Below are positions 1-10,979 of a DNA stretch of 64,000 nt, piece by piece. The first letter of the stretch is position 1; every line of letters begins with the position of its first letter. The notes under the pieces were generated by a model. The model worked only from the letters and a program-made list of their open reading frames with translations, ran no database searches and had not been told where the DNA came from. The position numbers and the translations under genes were made by a program. The stretch covers positions 79,531,641 through 79,595,640 of the forward strand of contig OY744606.1 in assembly GCA_963556255.1 (NCBI GenBank), read 5' to 3'. Source of the DNA: Allolobophora icterica. Its lineage: Eukaryota > Annelida > Clitellata > Crassiclitellata > Lumbricidae.

Positions 1-88
1 TGTCGGTTTAATACTTCAAAGGAGCGGCTGCGCGCCTATCTGTGGTTATATAACCATTGATGCACTTATTCTGGGCCCGCGCGGTGAC

Positions 89-706
89 GTGTGCTCCCCA
101 CCTGCGATCACACCCAACTTATTAAACAGGTGTTCGGGATGTAATACGGATCTTCATCAACTCTGTAGCTTAGACTCAAACTTAGCTGACGAGGAACGAA
201 GTCATCGTGTTTGTCCTAATTGCGCTAATAAAATAACATATGATTCTGATGAGGAGGCTACCGCTGCCGGTCAAGATGATAATAGTAGCCCTACAAATGT
301 AACTACTAGAGCGACTAATAACGAAACTGAGTTTCAGGTATTTACGGACGAAATGGAAACTAATTCTATTCTTGAAAATTTAAATGCTGACCCGGACCAA
401 AATTACTATAGGAACCCGAATTGGTCCAGTAATTATATTGATCCTGAGGCTCTTGTTAAACATATTCAATTGGGTAGCCACTTAGGGGAACGGAGCCTAA
501 CGGTTATGCATATTAACTCCCGCAGTATGGCCCATAAACTAGTAGACATTCATGAACTAGCTATCATGCTCCAAGCCTCGATTGTTGCACTGACGGAAAC
601 ATGGCTGGACTCCAATCTGGAAGACACCATACATTTGAAAGGATTTAATTTTATAGGTAAATCTAGAGCTGCGGGAAGGGGGGAGGAGGAGTGGGTTTGC
701 TTATAA
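89..706 (+). pseudogene. LINE ORF2 N-terminal part: Cys-rich finger and start of endonuclease
   Basis: This frame carries a Cys/His-rich stretch (CSGC, then HQLC, then CPNC, about residues 15-46) that looks like a PHD-type finger, which some CR1 ORFs carry. An acidic linker follows, then the first endonuclease motifs (MHINSRS, and ALTETWLD near residue 190). The frame ends when a run of six G at 678-683 shifts it out of phase with the next frame. The downstream frame continues the same endonuclease motif, GGGVGLLIK. The two frames were therefore one ORF, broken by a single-base length change in a homopolymer. The start is uncertain because no convincing ATG is visible upstream. Confidence 0.7.
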
Positions 707-3360
707 AAGAAAACTTAAAATTTCAACAGTTTTTTCCGAAAAGTAATCTTGAGGAACATAAAACTTTTGAAAGTCTCTTTATTCGATTAACTCTAAAAAC
801 GAGTTCCCCAGTAGTAGGGGTGATCTATAGAGCACCAGGACAAAAACTACAAGAATTTAACGAAGAATTTGAACAATTGATAACAGGATTAAAAAGGAAT
901 ACAAAAGAGGTAATCTTGCTGGGGGATTTTAATATAGATCTCCTGAAAATAAATGAACATAAGGACTCCAATACTTTCTATAACTGTCTATCGTCCCACC
1001 ACTATCTTCCAACTATAACTAGGCCTACCAGGATTACCCCCACCACCCGCACCTTAATAGATAACGTATACAGCAACGCATGGTCGAAGGTGCTCGAGGC
1101 CTTCATCATTGTTTCGGACATTTCGGACCATCTCCCGATCTGTGCACGATTCACTTTTGAAGTCATTCCAAATAAAAATGATCGCTGTAAGGAAACCAGA
1201 ATATTTAACCAAGATAACCAAAAAAAATTCAAAGCAGCTCTTGAAGAAGCAAAATGGGACCCCATATTGAATGCCTGTGACCTAGGTAATGCAAACGAAG
1301 CATATGAACTCTTTTTTGGCAAATACATGGAAGCCTACAACACGGCCTTTCCAGTTGTAACGGAAGCAAAGAATTGTAGGAAGAAATTCAAGAAACCCTG
1401 GATGACACCAGGAATTTTAAAATCCTGTAAGAAAAAAAAATTATTATATGTAAAGTATCTAAAAGCACCGAGTCAGCAAAATAAAAAAGCCTTCACTGAC
1501 TATAGGAATAAGTTCAAAACACTTAGAATAAACGCTGAACGTAACTACTATACGACCGAATTCTATAAACATCATAACGATCTAAAGGCTACTTGGAAAC
1601 TACTTAGAGCAGCAATGCAAATCGAAGATAATAAAATTAATCAAATTACTTTGAAAATTAACGGAGTCCTGATGGAAGACCCAGGAATAGTTGCAAATAA
1701 TTTTAATAACTATTTTGTCAGTATAGCCAGTGATCTAGCTAGTAAAATACAAGAGTCTCCAGGCACCTTTCAAGAATTCCTCCCGCCATCTAGACTAAAC
1801 TCTATGGGTTTGACGTTGACCTCTCCTGATGAACTTTTGAAAATTGGCAGTATTCTGAAAAAAACCCACACAAGAGGTCTAGACGACATCGACCCTTATA
1901 TTGCCACCCCAAACTTATTTTTGATAACAAAACCACTAGCAGCAATCATAAATTGTTCCCTCTTAAATGGAGTAGTTCCCCACAAGATAAAAATGGCAAA
2001 AGTAGTTCCAATTTTCAAAAAAGGTGAAACTGACAACCCAGCTAATTATAGACCTATTTCGGTACTTCCCTATTTTGCCAAATATTTTGAGAAAATAGTT
2101 TATGATCGACTCAGTAATTATATCAATAGCCTAGACCTAATACATCACTCTCAACACGGTTTTCAAGCTGGTCATTCAACCTATATGGCCCTAATTGACA
2201 TGGAGGACAGAATCACGAAAGCTATCGATGCCAATGAAATCTCCGTGGGTATTTTCATTGATTTAGCGAAGGCCTTCGATACCGTCAACCACTCGATCTT
2301 ATTAAAAAAATTAGAAAACTATGGAGTTAGGGGCCCAATTTTAAAATGGTTCCACAGCTATTTCCAGGACCGTACCCAAAAAGTTTTATGTAATGGTATG
2401 CTCTCGGAATCTCACTCAATCTTGTATGGGGTCCCCCAGGGTTCAAATCTAGGCCCCCTATTATTTTTGTTATATATAAATGATCTGGCTACTATATCAA
2501 AAACTCTTTATTTTATATTATTTGCCGATGATACCAACATTTTTTTTACTCACCATTCTTGGCAAATCCTAATGGAAACCGTTAACTCAGAACTAAAACT
2601 CGTCAATAACTGGTTCTCGGCAAACCGGTTAACTCTCAACGTCGATAAAACTAATTTTATTATCTTTAAATCCCATAGGAAAATTACACCTATAGATATC
2701 ACCCTGGAGATCGCTGGAATCCCCATAGCCCAAGTAGAGTCTACTAAATTCCTGGGTGTGATCGTTGATAGGCATCTCTCCTGGAGAGAGCATATTCATT
2801 TCATTGCACAAAAAATTGCGAAAAACATAGGAATTATTAATAGGATATCGCACCTACTTCCGGAGGCTATTAGGTTAAACCTTTATTATTCCTTAATCCT
2901 ACCATATTTAAGTTATTGCAATATGATCTGGGCTTCCAATTATGACTCCCGACTTAGCAAATTAGTAACCCTACAAAAAAGGGCAGTTAGAATGATCGCG
3001 GGTGCCCCTATAGGCTCCCACACTAGTCCTATTTTTAAAAGACTTAACCTATTAGATATAAAGCAAATTAGAACGGTACAATTGGGAGATTTCCTCTACC
3101 GGTTCGAACACAATATTCTACCTCCATCATTCCATAATTATTTTACAGCCGGATCTCAGATCCACACCTATAATACTAGGAATGCTGACACCTACCGATC
3201 TACCAGAGCTCGTACTAATATACGTGTGTTTTGTATAAAATTCTATGGGCCTCAACTTTGGAAAACAATACCTTCTGATATCCGTCTCTCTTCAAATATC
3301 TTTCTATTTAAAACTCGCTTAAAATCGTTCCTAATGAACACCGTCTGTAACGATACATAA
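691..3360 (+). CDS. LINE endonuclease and reverse transcriptase (rest of ORF2)
   Basis: This 889-residue frame continues the apurinic endonuclease, with GDFNIDLLK and the catalytic SDHLPI motif. It then carries a full reverse transcriptase: an NYRPIS motif, the AFDTV motif A, the PQGSNLGP motif B and FADD at residues 611-614 as the catalytic aspartates. The C-terminal region ends in a conserved LW..P segment (QLWKTIPSDIR), as in CR1-like elements. It has no internal stops over 2.6 kb, so it is young or recently active. The product would nick target DNA and prime reverse transcription of the element RNA. The frame overlaps the upstream one at the G-run frameshift. Confidence 0.85.
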   Translation: MGLLIKENLKFQQFFPKSNLEEHKTFESLFIRLTLKTSSPVVGVIYRAPGQKLQEFNEEFEQLITGLKRNTKEVILLGDFNIDLLKINEHKDSNTFYNCLSSHHYLPTITRPTRITPTTRTLIDNVYSNAWSKVLEAFIIVSDISDHLPICARFTFEVIPNKNDRCKETRIFNQDNQKKFKAALEEAKWDPILNACDLGNANEAYELFFGKYMEAYNTAFPVVTEAKNCRKKFKKPWMTPGILKSCKKKKLLYVKYLKAPSQQNKKAFTDYRNKFKTLRINAERNYYTTEFYKHHNDLKATWKLLRAAMQIEDNKINQITLKINGVLMEDPGIVANNFNNYFVSIASDLASKIQESPGTFQEFLPPSRLNSMGLTLTSPDELLKIGSILKKTHTRGLDDIDPYIATPNLFLITKPLAAIINCSLLNGVVPHKIKMAKVVPIFKKGETDNPANYRPISVLPYFAKYFEKIVYDRLSNYINSLDLIHHSQHGFQAGHSTYMALIDMEDRITKAIDANEISVGIFIDLAKAFDTVNHSILLKKLENYGVRGPILKWFHSYFQDRTQKVLCNGMLSESHSILYGVPQGSNLGPLLFLLYINDLATISKTLYFILFADDTNIFFTHHSWQILMETVNSELKLVNNWFSANRLTLNVDKTNFIIFKSHRKITPIDITLEIAGIPIAQVESTKFLGVIVDRHLSWREHIHFIAQKIAKNIGIINRISHLLPEAIRLNLYYSLILPYLSYCNMIWASNYDSRLSKLVTLQKRAVRMIAGAPIGSHTSPIFKRLNLLDIKQIRTVQLGDFLYRFEHNILPPSFHNYFTAGSQIHTYNTRNADTYRSTRARTNIRVFCIKFYGPQLWKTIPSDIRLSSNIFLFKTRLKSFLMNTVCNDT

Positions 3361-3889
3361 GCATCGGATATAAAGGATGACCCGAGGGCGCTTTGGGGCA
3401 CACGTTGGCGCATGGGCCTTCTCTAACTCCTCTAACTTTTACGCTCTTGCATTCTTTCTCTTTGTTCTGTTTATCCCATGACTCTTTCTTTCTTTCTTCA
3501 GCCACCGATCTAGCGATGCATGTTAGTTAAGATTAGTTAAGTAGCTCAGTTATTACTGTTTCTTTTTTCCCATTTTTTGGGTTTGTTTGTTTTTTCCTTC
3601 CACGAAGGCATATTATCGGTGTGCCTCCTATTTGTTTGGTGAGCGCTAACCGGCGCTATATTTGTATCTATTTGTCTATAGAAGGTGTAACCGAGGCCTC
3701 CCTTTGACGACAGTCTCAGAAGCAAACTTCAGTTACCAAGTAGGTGTCCCTACCTAGCGGGAAAACTCTCCCTTTAGGGTCACCTTTTGCCTCCAGTGAC
3801 GTGAATTACTAACAGTTCTTGTTTACAAGTTCAGTGTGTCATAACGTTTTGGATGCAATAAAAGATTTTGATTGATTGATTGATTGATT

Positions 3890-5347
3890 GATATATATAT
3901 ATATAGTTTCCTTATATGCAAATTTGTCCGTCGTAGGAGGCTACGTCACAAACGGCTTCTGTTCTATTGTGAAACCGTTTGTGACGTCAGTACTGCCGTT
4001 TTGACGACGGCGGTCTTGACGACGGCCTTGACGACGGCGATCAACGACCAACGATATACACTGCCGTCATAATAATATATTATGACGGGAAAATGCACTA
4101 GTATTAAACAACATAATAACCGTTGTGCGTCTGTCTGTCTGTCTGTCTGTCCGTCCCGTAACAAACACTATTGTTACGTCACTATACTGCCGCCTTGGCG
4201 ACGGTTGTCTTGACGACGGCTATAGGCCTATAACAGTGGTTTTCAACCTTTTTGGGGCGACGGAACCCTACACAAGCGCTTATCGGCTCACGGAACCCGG
4301 CGCGTTTCACCTAGCGTAGTGCACAAAAACAATACTCCTGAACAACAGCATTTTTATTCTATTTCGCCAACAACTATTTCCGACAGTTGGATAGAATATT
4401 AAAATATTCTGCAACAGTGTTATAGAATCGCTGCAGTGCTGCAAGGAGCTTTCATCAAGTTTATTGTAAAATTTGTGCCTGATGGCTTCAGCGTAACAGT
4501 TTAATTCTCGGATGAATCACAGGCACACACGTGATAATTAGTCCTCAGCTGTACAGACGAGTCGTTCTCGCTTTTTGTTTTCTGTGGTAGTCATGGCAGA
4601 ATATCAAAACTCGCATAGGTAACTGTAGGCCTAGTCGAAAACTGCATAAGAATTCGCAAATATTTCTGTTCGACCAGTATCCAACACGAATCCAAGCCTA
4701 GATCTGCATGCTGAGCATTCCAACAGTCGCGATTTCAGCGCGTTCTTCTCCTTCAAAGTGAACTGATCCAAAGAAGAATTAATTCATACAAATGGATTTC
4801 TAACCTAGTTGTAGGCCTACTGCTCAACAGGTAGGCCTACTGGTGGAAAAAAGCTATTGAGACTGTTGGACAGAGCGTCCAAATGGTTCAAAATAAATGG
4901 TAAAATGTCCTGGTAGTCTGTCTGAATGCCAGTTGGAAACTATCTACAGAATTCCCATTTGACGCATATGCCTCTTCCAAATTAAAAGTCATGAGTAGAT
5001 TCGTGTATATATGGGCATGTGTGTGTAATAAAGGGCCTAACGACACATAGGCCTAAATTGTAACATTGACGTAATAATGTTAATTATTTTGTGATAAGAA
5101 TTGTGTCAAGCAAGCATGACTGAAATCTATGAAGAACTCTGCTCATTGCTAATCCTTTGGTGAATTATTCATTTAATTTTTAAAATTTTATTTTGAACTG
5201 CCGCGGAACCCCTGGCCGACGCCCGCGGAACCCTTGGGTTCCGCGGAACCCCGGTTGAAAACCACTGGCCTATAATATGACGTTATTGTTATCACTACAA
5301 TAATAATTGTTTTTTATATACCGTGATTTTTCACGGGTTACAGCTAG
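3890..5347 (+). mobile_element. Helitron-like non-autonomous element
   Basis: The 3' end has the Helitron signature: a short hairpin (CCGTGA, T-rich loop, TCACGG) at about 5322-5337, then a few bases, then CTAG at 5344-5347 followed by a T. The 5' end abuts the tail of the upstream LINE and starts in a TA-rich stretch, so its exact position is uncertain. It contains repeated TTGACGACGGC-type motifs and a short TCTG tract, but no replicase/helicase coding. A hAT MITE is inserted within it at 4234-5267. No target duplication is expected for Helitrons. The class call is inferred from the 3' end only. Confidence 0.55.
4234..5267. mobile_element. hAT-type MITE with Charlie-like terminal repeats
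   Basis: The left end reads CAGTGGTTTTCAACC and the right end is its exact reverse complement. Both sides are flanked by the same 8-bp sequence GCCTATAA (4226-4233 and 5268-5275), a perfect target-site duplication of hAT length. Subterminal regions share a cggaaccc motif. It is 1,034 bp with no transposase-like frame, so it is non-autonomous. It sits inside the Helitron-like element and is therefore younger than it. Confidence 0.9.
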
Positions 5348-6389
5348 TATGTATATATAATTATACATAAGTTTATATAACAGAATTTTTTATTTCAAAA
5401 GTTAACGTCGTCGTATGACATCAAAGACCGTTGACAACTATGTAGGCCTAATCCCAGGGTGCGTGTAAGGTGAATTAGACAGAGAACGCGGTTGAGTTAT
5501 TTATAGCATTGGTAGACAATTTTATTAAGGTGTTTGTAGAGAAGTTTTGATTCGAGGATAAATCTTCGAATCTATAACATCGCCATCACTATTATTGTTA
5601 TCATTATAATTATTGTGATGTAGAGCGATACTCGAAACTAAGGAATAGTAATACACAATAATGGGTTTACTCCAGAAACGAAATGTCATGGGACATGAGA
5701 AACGTTTGATGCCAAACACCATTATTAACGCTCCCTTCTAAAGCTATAAACCTACGCTTCAACGCATTCTTGCCATAATTCCGCCACTGCTCGTGCTCGA
5801 GAAGTGCAAGTCCCAAGCCTGGATAAAAGCGGAGTGCGACACTAATGATCTGTGTTATCGCACAGTGTCGTTAAACTGAAACTACTAGTACCATTACGCC
5901 ACACTAACAGTTAAAACTGTAAAAAATTCCGCCGACGTCAACGGCCTTTGTTGCCATAGACTCTAGATCCATCCATCCCTATCGGCTAAGGGGAGGGTGG
6001 CTTGGTCGCTAATCATCTTTGTTATGACACAGTTAAACAGCAACTAAGCAAACTGTCTACGATTTTAGTATAAGTAAGTTGCATTATGCCAAATATGAAC
6101 GGTGCACATGAGAACTGTGTAGAATAATTACACACCTCTTTTAACTGCGATATTCGCCTATAAGTAAGGCGAACCGCAATTATGTATATTCGTTTTTAGC
6201 AAGTTGGTTAATCATCTTAGTTAAGCAGCAACAAACCACCCATAACACGTTTGCATGTCGTCGACTGTTACCTTCACTTTGCTCCGCACCCTCAAGTGAC
6301 CGGGTTTGAATCTGCAATCGCCCCTTCATGTCCTGTTCCACATCGGTATCGGACATCAAAATGATCCTCAATGAAGAAGCCTAAATGTA
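5348..6389. repeat. Dispersed repeat fragments, no gene seen
   Basis: This stretch holds pieces of families that recur across the window. About 5787-5880 is a SINE-like piece with the 'aagtcccaagcctgg' and 'gtgtcgttaaac' motifs. About 5930-5955 is the GACGTCAACGGCC motif. About 6128-6170 is the ACACACCTCTTTTAA motif, followed by CCTATAAG-like sequence. No open frame with recognisable domains is present. Confidence 0.6.
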
Positions 6390-6720
6390 GATATTCTATT
6401 CAAAATTCTAATCTATTCGCTATTCTATTCCACTGTAGTCGATTCTTTTCCTAATAATTGATTCTAATCCTTATATTCTATTTCCAATTATTCTATTTCT
6501 AATCAATTCTATTCAGAATTCTATTCTGCTTCATTCGAACTCTAATTCCATTCTCAATTCTATTCTCAATGCTATTCTCAATTCTATTATCAATTCTATT
6601 CTCAATTCTATTCTCAAATCTAGTCTATTCTATGCCATTCCAAATAATTATAATATTCCAATCTATTCAAAATTCTATTCTATCGTAATCTATTCTGTTC
6701 CTAATTCAATGCTATTCGGC
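6390..6720. repeat. Diverged TTCTATTCTCAA tandem repeat
   Basis: A pyrimidine-rich tract is built of imperfect 5- to 12-base units of the type ttctattctcaa, best ordered around 6540-6620. It is low-complexity DNA without coding meaning. Confidence 0.85.
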
Positions 6721-7317
6721 CTATTCCGGAAGTCGACTATATAGAGCGTCGCCATATTGGAACTAAGTCCGCAGCAAATGCCGCTTCGCACACTGAACAG
6801 AGTGACGTCAGAACTCCGATTATCCGTTCCCTCGCTAGATGTCGTCACAGTCTACAAATACCAGCGACAATAGATGCCGCTAGCAGCTGACTCATCGACC
6901 ATTTATGTAGCGCACGCACTTATCGGTCGTCTTTAATTCGATTGGTTGTCCGAATCACATTCGAGCGAGCCAGCGTTGTTAGTCGCCTGAATCGGGCAAT
7001 TTGTTTCATCTATGGTTCGTTTGGAAGCGGGGCGGAATTATTGGATGGCCCCCAATTCTCGCCATAACAAGCGCCAAATTGGCGGACAGTGGATGTGCTG
7101 AGTGGCGGATAATCCGGGGAAATTTTGGGGTGATTAGCTGTCCAATGGGGTTGATCGATTCGCGCCATGACCTTCTGACCCGGAAATGCGGATCTGCCTG
7201 TGACGCAAATGAAGATTTGTGTAGCGCTGTACTCTTGAAATTAAGGTCCGATTGCAACGGGTGCAAGTGGCAAAGAGATAATGCAGTTGCTCTTCGCCGC
7301 TGTGTCCTGGAGTCGAA
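6721..7317. other. Single-copy-looking region upstream of Isl, candidate enhancer
   Basis: About 600 bases of balanced base composition lie between repeats, and I see no copy elsewhere in the window. It contains TTTAATTC and CCAAT-type words and a TGACGTCA near 6801. It has frames on both strands (about 7001-7474 and 7006-7266) with no recognisable domain. I regard it as a non-coding regulatory candidate 2.4 kb upstream of the predicted Isl first exon. This is inferred only from its lack of repeats. Confidence 0.3.
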
Positions 7318-7440
7318 TTTTAATTTGTACGCATTTATTAAGCTCCATCATATAATGATCAAGCATCAACTGATGACGCTTAGCAACTGTAGGCTAAAGA
7401 CTTGGTCAAGGTCCACACAAGAGAAGAAGTTCGATGAGAG
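7318..7440 (-). repeat. SINE family A, 3' part
   Basis: Read on the minus strand, this matches the 3' half of the tRNA-derived SINE family seen more fully at 17535-17735, 34060-35440 and 52780-52925. Shared words include 'gcatttattaagc', 'caagcatcaa' and 'ggtcaaggtcc'. The tRNA-like head is not recognisable here. Confidence 0.6.
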
Positions 7441-8160
7441 TTTAAATACATCTTATTGCATTAAAGACCGCTGACGTCGAAAAAATTTATTTTAGCATAA
7501 TACAGCTTTTTAACCCGTACTTTCCACGTTACAAGGTCAACATCACTACATATAAACAGTCGGCCGCCATCCGTTTCTTTATAACAGCGGTCGAAAACCT
7601 TTTACAGGTTTCTAAAAAGCGTTGTAACGAATATGCTATCCTGGCTAACAACTCGGGAACGGATACGAATAATTCCTGTAATTATAGTCTAATATAGCAT
7701 CCGATAAACACATTTTAATGGTGTCTAAGGAGTTCAATCCAATCGCTACCTCGTTCCATGCTCATATAGCATTGTTCGACTCTGTTTTAAAGGTGTTTGA
7801 AAAGAGCGTTAAGCAACTGGATTCAGGGTTTAACGACATGTTATGGCAACACAGGCCGTTTACGTCAACAGAAATTATGTTGGCTTAATACAGAAATTAA
7901 AAGCCAATTAGTTACTAACTGCTGTGTGTCATGCATATATAACATCGGTTAGCAACGTTTCAAAGGCATGTAAAGACAGCGTTCTATCCCATTGGTTTCT
8001 GTGCCCCGCAATCTCGATTTGTCACGTGACACTGATAATGCGTTGTTTAAGCGTCCATTATGCATACATAGATTGAGAAAATGACACCTTTAAACAAGAG
8101 TCGTACGATGCTATAAGTAAGAAACGCTTACATACGCATACTGAATTAATCTCGTATACT
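7441..8160. repeat. Several copies of the GACGTCAACG / ACACCTTTAAAAC dispersed family
   Basis: Copies or pieces of a high-copy, uncharacterised family occur around 7460-7500, 7745-7810, 7830-7900 and 7930-7985. They carry the words 'gcatatatagc', 'ttttaaaggtgtttgaaa' (the reverse complement of ACACCTTTAAAAC) and 'ggcaacacaggccgtt'. Copies occur in both orientations. No gene is visible. Confidence 0.5.
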
Positions 8161-8164
8161 TAAT

Positions 8165-8800
8165 CATGCAACCACTCATACGCTCACTCAAGCACCAACT
8201 AACTCATTAACTAACTCACCTGCTCGCTGTCTCGTTCACTCACCCACCTACCTATCTAATCACAAACTCATGCACTCGCCAAATAATTTACTCACTCACT
8301 CACTAATCCACTCACTAACTCACTCGCCCACTCACTGGTCCATAAACTAGCTCATTTACCTATCCACTCACCAACTCACTCAGTCGCCCAATAACTCACT
8401 CACCACTCAATCGCCCAGTAACTCACTCACTCGCCCGCCTATCCACTCACTCACTTGCCCACTAACTCATTCATCCACTCACTAACTCCCTCACTCAATA
8501 ACTCACTCACCCACCTATCCACTAACTCACTCACTCACTCGCCCACTATCTCACTCATCCACTCACTCACTCACTCGCTGACTTGCTCGCACACTCAATT
8601 AACCAGTCAATCATTTACTCATTCGCTCTCACTCGTTCAACCAACCAATCACACGCTGACACGCGCACTCCTTCATTTACGCGCTCACTATCCCAAGCAC
8701 TCACTCATTCGCATAAGCAATAAATCAATCAATCCAATCCAATCAATCAATCAATCATTCATTCATTCATTAAATCATTCAATCAATTAATCAATGAATC
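8165..8800. repeat. ACTC-type then AATC-type diverged microsatellite
   Basis: About 450 bases are made of ACTCACTC/ACTCGCCC/ACTAACTC units, followed by AATC/CATT repeats from about 8720. Open frames here are a product of the repeat. Confidence 0.9.
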
Positions 8801-9220
8801 AATACTTGCTCGCACATGCGCTGGGTAAATCAGTCAATTCAACAATCAAACTTCGAATCAACCGATCGATGAATTAGTAAGTCTGTTAGTCGGACCCTTG
8901 TTTCACGACGATCTGTCTATCCCATGCAATACTTCTTCGTAATGTCACAATTCCTAAGCCTCTATTCCCAAATCCCAAATAAAAATTCACTTTCACATTT
9001 AACAAAAACCAAAGTCAATCAGCAGCAAGCAACTTTGTCAGCCAACAGCTCAATCACTCTTTACACCCTCTATCTAACCCTCCTCCGTCTCCATTTTCAA
9101 CCGACATCATCCAGCTTCCCATCACCACCATATCGATACATACCAACGTCATCTTCTCGCTCTTTCATCCAGCCTCTGAATCCAACGCATCCTGTCAACC
9201 GCCGAAGCCACTCCCCTCTC
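8801..9220. other. Intergenic sequence just upstream of the Isl promoter
   Basis: Mixed, mostly single-copy-looking sequence is rich in CCATC/TCATC words near 9100-9180. No coding domain is visible. It lies immediately upstream of the CCAAT/TATA cluster and may hold proximal regulatory DNA. Confidence 0.3.
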
Positions 9221-9227
9221 CGCGTTT

Positions 9228-9300
9228 CCATTGGCTGGTGCCAGGCGACGGACCAGCCAATCACCGGCCGTCATCTGGAACCGATCGATCGGCCTTTATA
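9228..9300 (+). promoter_or_regulatory. Candidate Isl core promoter (two CCAAT boxes and a TATA-like box)
   Basis: An inverted CCAAT box (ATTGG, 9230-9234) and a direct CCAAT box (9257-9261) precede a TTTATA at 9295-9300. The surrounding 130 bases are GC-rich and repeat-free. This spacing would place a transcription start near 9325 and give a 5' leader of roughly 380 bases before the predicted ATG at 9703. The leader would hold short upstream ATGs, for example at 9303. The assignment rests on motif arrangement and position relative to the predicted first exon. Confidence 0.4.
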
Positions 9301-9702
9301 GAGATGTCTTTCAACGGAATCAGATCGTCCGAATCCAGGAAGGCAACACAGCGTCCGCATTGGAGACTCACAACGCATTAATCTCTCAGCTGACGCAACA
9401 GCTCCGTCCTATAGAAGATATCCGTTCGTTTGTAAGTGGCTGTGTACGTCTGTTTATCTGTCAGTCTGTATGTCAGTCTGTCTATCTCTCTGTAGAAGCG
9501 TCTTTATCGCTGCATACCGGTTTTCGTTGGTTGAGATTTTTTTATCTTGTCGTGGAGATACGGTGAAGAAACTTCACACAGCGACACTGTGAGAATATCG
9601 AAGGATACGCTGACGGGCAAGCACACGGACAGTGAGACAGAGTGAGACAGAGACGTCTCTCTGGTCACAGGTGATCGACAGGTGGTTTCGCGGGCATTGA
9701 AC

Positions 9703-9766
9703 ATGATTGACGTACTTCCGGTATCGACAAGGAGTGGCAACTCGAGACTGGAATCGAACTGCACCA
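9703..9766 (+). CDS. Isl: Isl exon 1 (predicted): N-terminus of the LIM-homeodomain protein
   Basis: ATG at 9703 opens 21 codons beginning MIDVLP, which resembles the MVDIMP start known from vertebrate Isl2-type proteins. The exon ends at 9766 directly before the good donor GTGAGT. It ends one base into a codon (phase 1), which is what the LIM1 exon acceptor at 14433 requires. The short N-terminal exon before LIM1 matches the organisation of vertebrate Isl genes. Weak point: the exon is too short for sequence identity alone to prove it. Confidence 0.6.
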
Positions 9767-10180
9767 GTGAGTACATTACAATGCAAGAGCGTAAATGTAA
9801 ACATGTGTAAGAGGACCTTTTAAATAGCGCCGATTCAGAAATCTAATCTGAATTATTCTAATGACTTAAACTGTCCATGTATAGGATTGCTACATGTCTC
9901 TCCTTTATCCACAAATAAACATTGGATCACCTTCCAAACCTTCGCTGGCTTCCCGTTCAAGGGTGCGCTAAGTTTTACTACGTGAAATTAAATAAAGTTT
10001 CCTTTCAGTTTCAGTTTCCGTTAAGATTGTTTTTATTCTCGTCCAATTTGCTTCTCATACTGTTAATTCCATTTTATGTATTCTAGCTCTTGTGGAATAT
10101 CTTTGCCCCACAGAGATTATATGCACCTCGGGTTAGTTTATTTAATAGTTTCGTCGTACTGGCTTGCTTCTATTGTCATC
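9767..10180. other. Isl intron 1, proximal part
   Basis: Starts with the predicted donor GTGAGT. It holds moderately AT-rich sequence with no recognisable gene; a short piece near 9820-10020 resembles dispersed intronic repeats. Nothing else is seen. Confidence 0.35.
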
Positions 10181-10196
10181 ATCAATATCATCATCA

Positions 10197-10246
<50 letters not shown>

Positions 10247-10256
10247 GTCGTCGTCA

Positions 10257-10288
<32 letters not shown>

Positions 10289-10318
10289 GTCATTATCATC
10301 ATCATCATCGTCATCATA
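10181..10318. repeat. (CAT/CGT)n trinucleotide repeat
   Basis: A run of CAT and CGT triplets gives spurious Ile/Val, His/Arg and Met/Thr frames in the different phases. Confidence 0.95.
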
Positions 10319-10589
10319 CAAAAATCGTTAAAATATGATAATAAACTGTGGCGGAATGCCCGCAATTATAGCGGAATGGCCAACAGGCAAAAATGTGTGA
10401 TTTACAGGAACAACAAACATTTTACTTAAATGAATCTCATTAGTATAATACCTTGTTGTTCAGGATGCCTTAGTTCATTTATTACAACTTGAGCGATTTA
10501 TTTTCTTAACTTCATTTAATATAATTTATTCTTGATTTTATTTTAACACCCGTACGGTCGTTCAGGAGACTACAACGGCCGTTTAGGCC

Positions 10590-10726
<137 letters not shown>

Positions 10727-10920
10727 TTTACTTAAGCGCCTGCAAACGCACTGCGCTGTACATGTTATGCGATAAATCTTAACTACTAACAGAACAGACA
10801 GCCTGCAATACACGGCGCAAATTGCAGCCTACAAAGCATGTCCGCCTATGGGACTCGATCTCTGTACCTCTCGCACTCTACGTCATATGTTTTTTCAAAT
10901 GAGCTACCAAAGTTTAGGAC
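10727..10920 (-). repeat. tRNA-derived SINE with (AAT)n tail
   Basis: On the minus strand the element has a box-A-like word (TAGCTCATTTG) and a box-B-like word (GATCGAGTCCC), about 45 bases apart. A body follows and ends in 'gtttgcaggcgcttaa' and then AAT repeats. The same 3' end occurs on the plus strand at 55375-55470. It is an RNA-polymerase-III-type retroposon, not a functional tRNA gene. Confidence 0.6.
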
Positions 10921-10979
10921 GCTCTTTCTTTGACAAGCAGGAAAGTGGGTCAGTTAAATAGCGTGGAAGACCACGTTTA

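Larger units (their letters stand above)
1..3890 (+). mobile_element. CR1/Jockey-type non-LTR retrotransposon, nearly intact
   Basis: The element encodes an N-terminal zinc-binding region, an apurinic-type endonuclease and a reverse transcriptase. It has a roughly 500-base 3' untranslated region, an AATAAA at 3857-3862 and a tail of TTGA/ATTG repeats at about 3869-3890. A simple 4-base tail instead of poly(A) is known from CR1-like LINEs of invertebrates. The window begins inside or near its 5' end, so 5' completeness cannot be judged. The clade name is inferred from domain order and tail type. The element is a copy-and-paste retrotransposon and has no evident link to the neighbouring gene. 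Confidence 0.85.

Noticed and set aside
3869..3905. ATTG and TA repeats as an independent microsatellite
   Set aside because: Best explained as the LINE tail and the start of the adjacent Helitron-like element.
7001..7474. 157-residue frame as a gene
   Set aside because: Its 3' part is SINE family A, and the rest has no domain and an equally open antisense frame.
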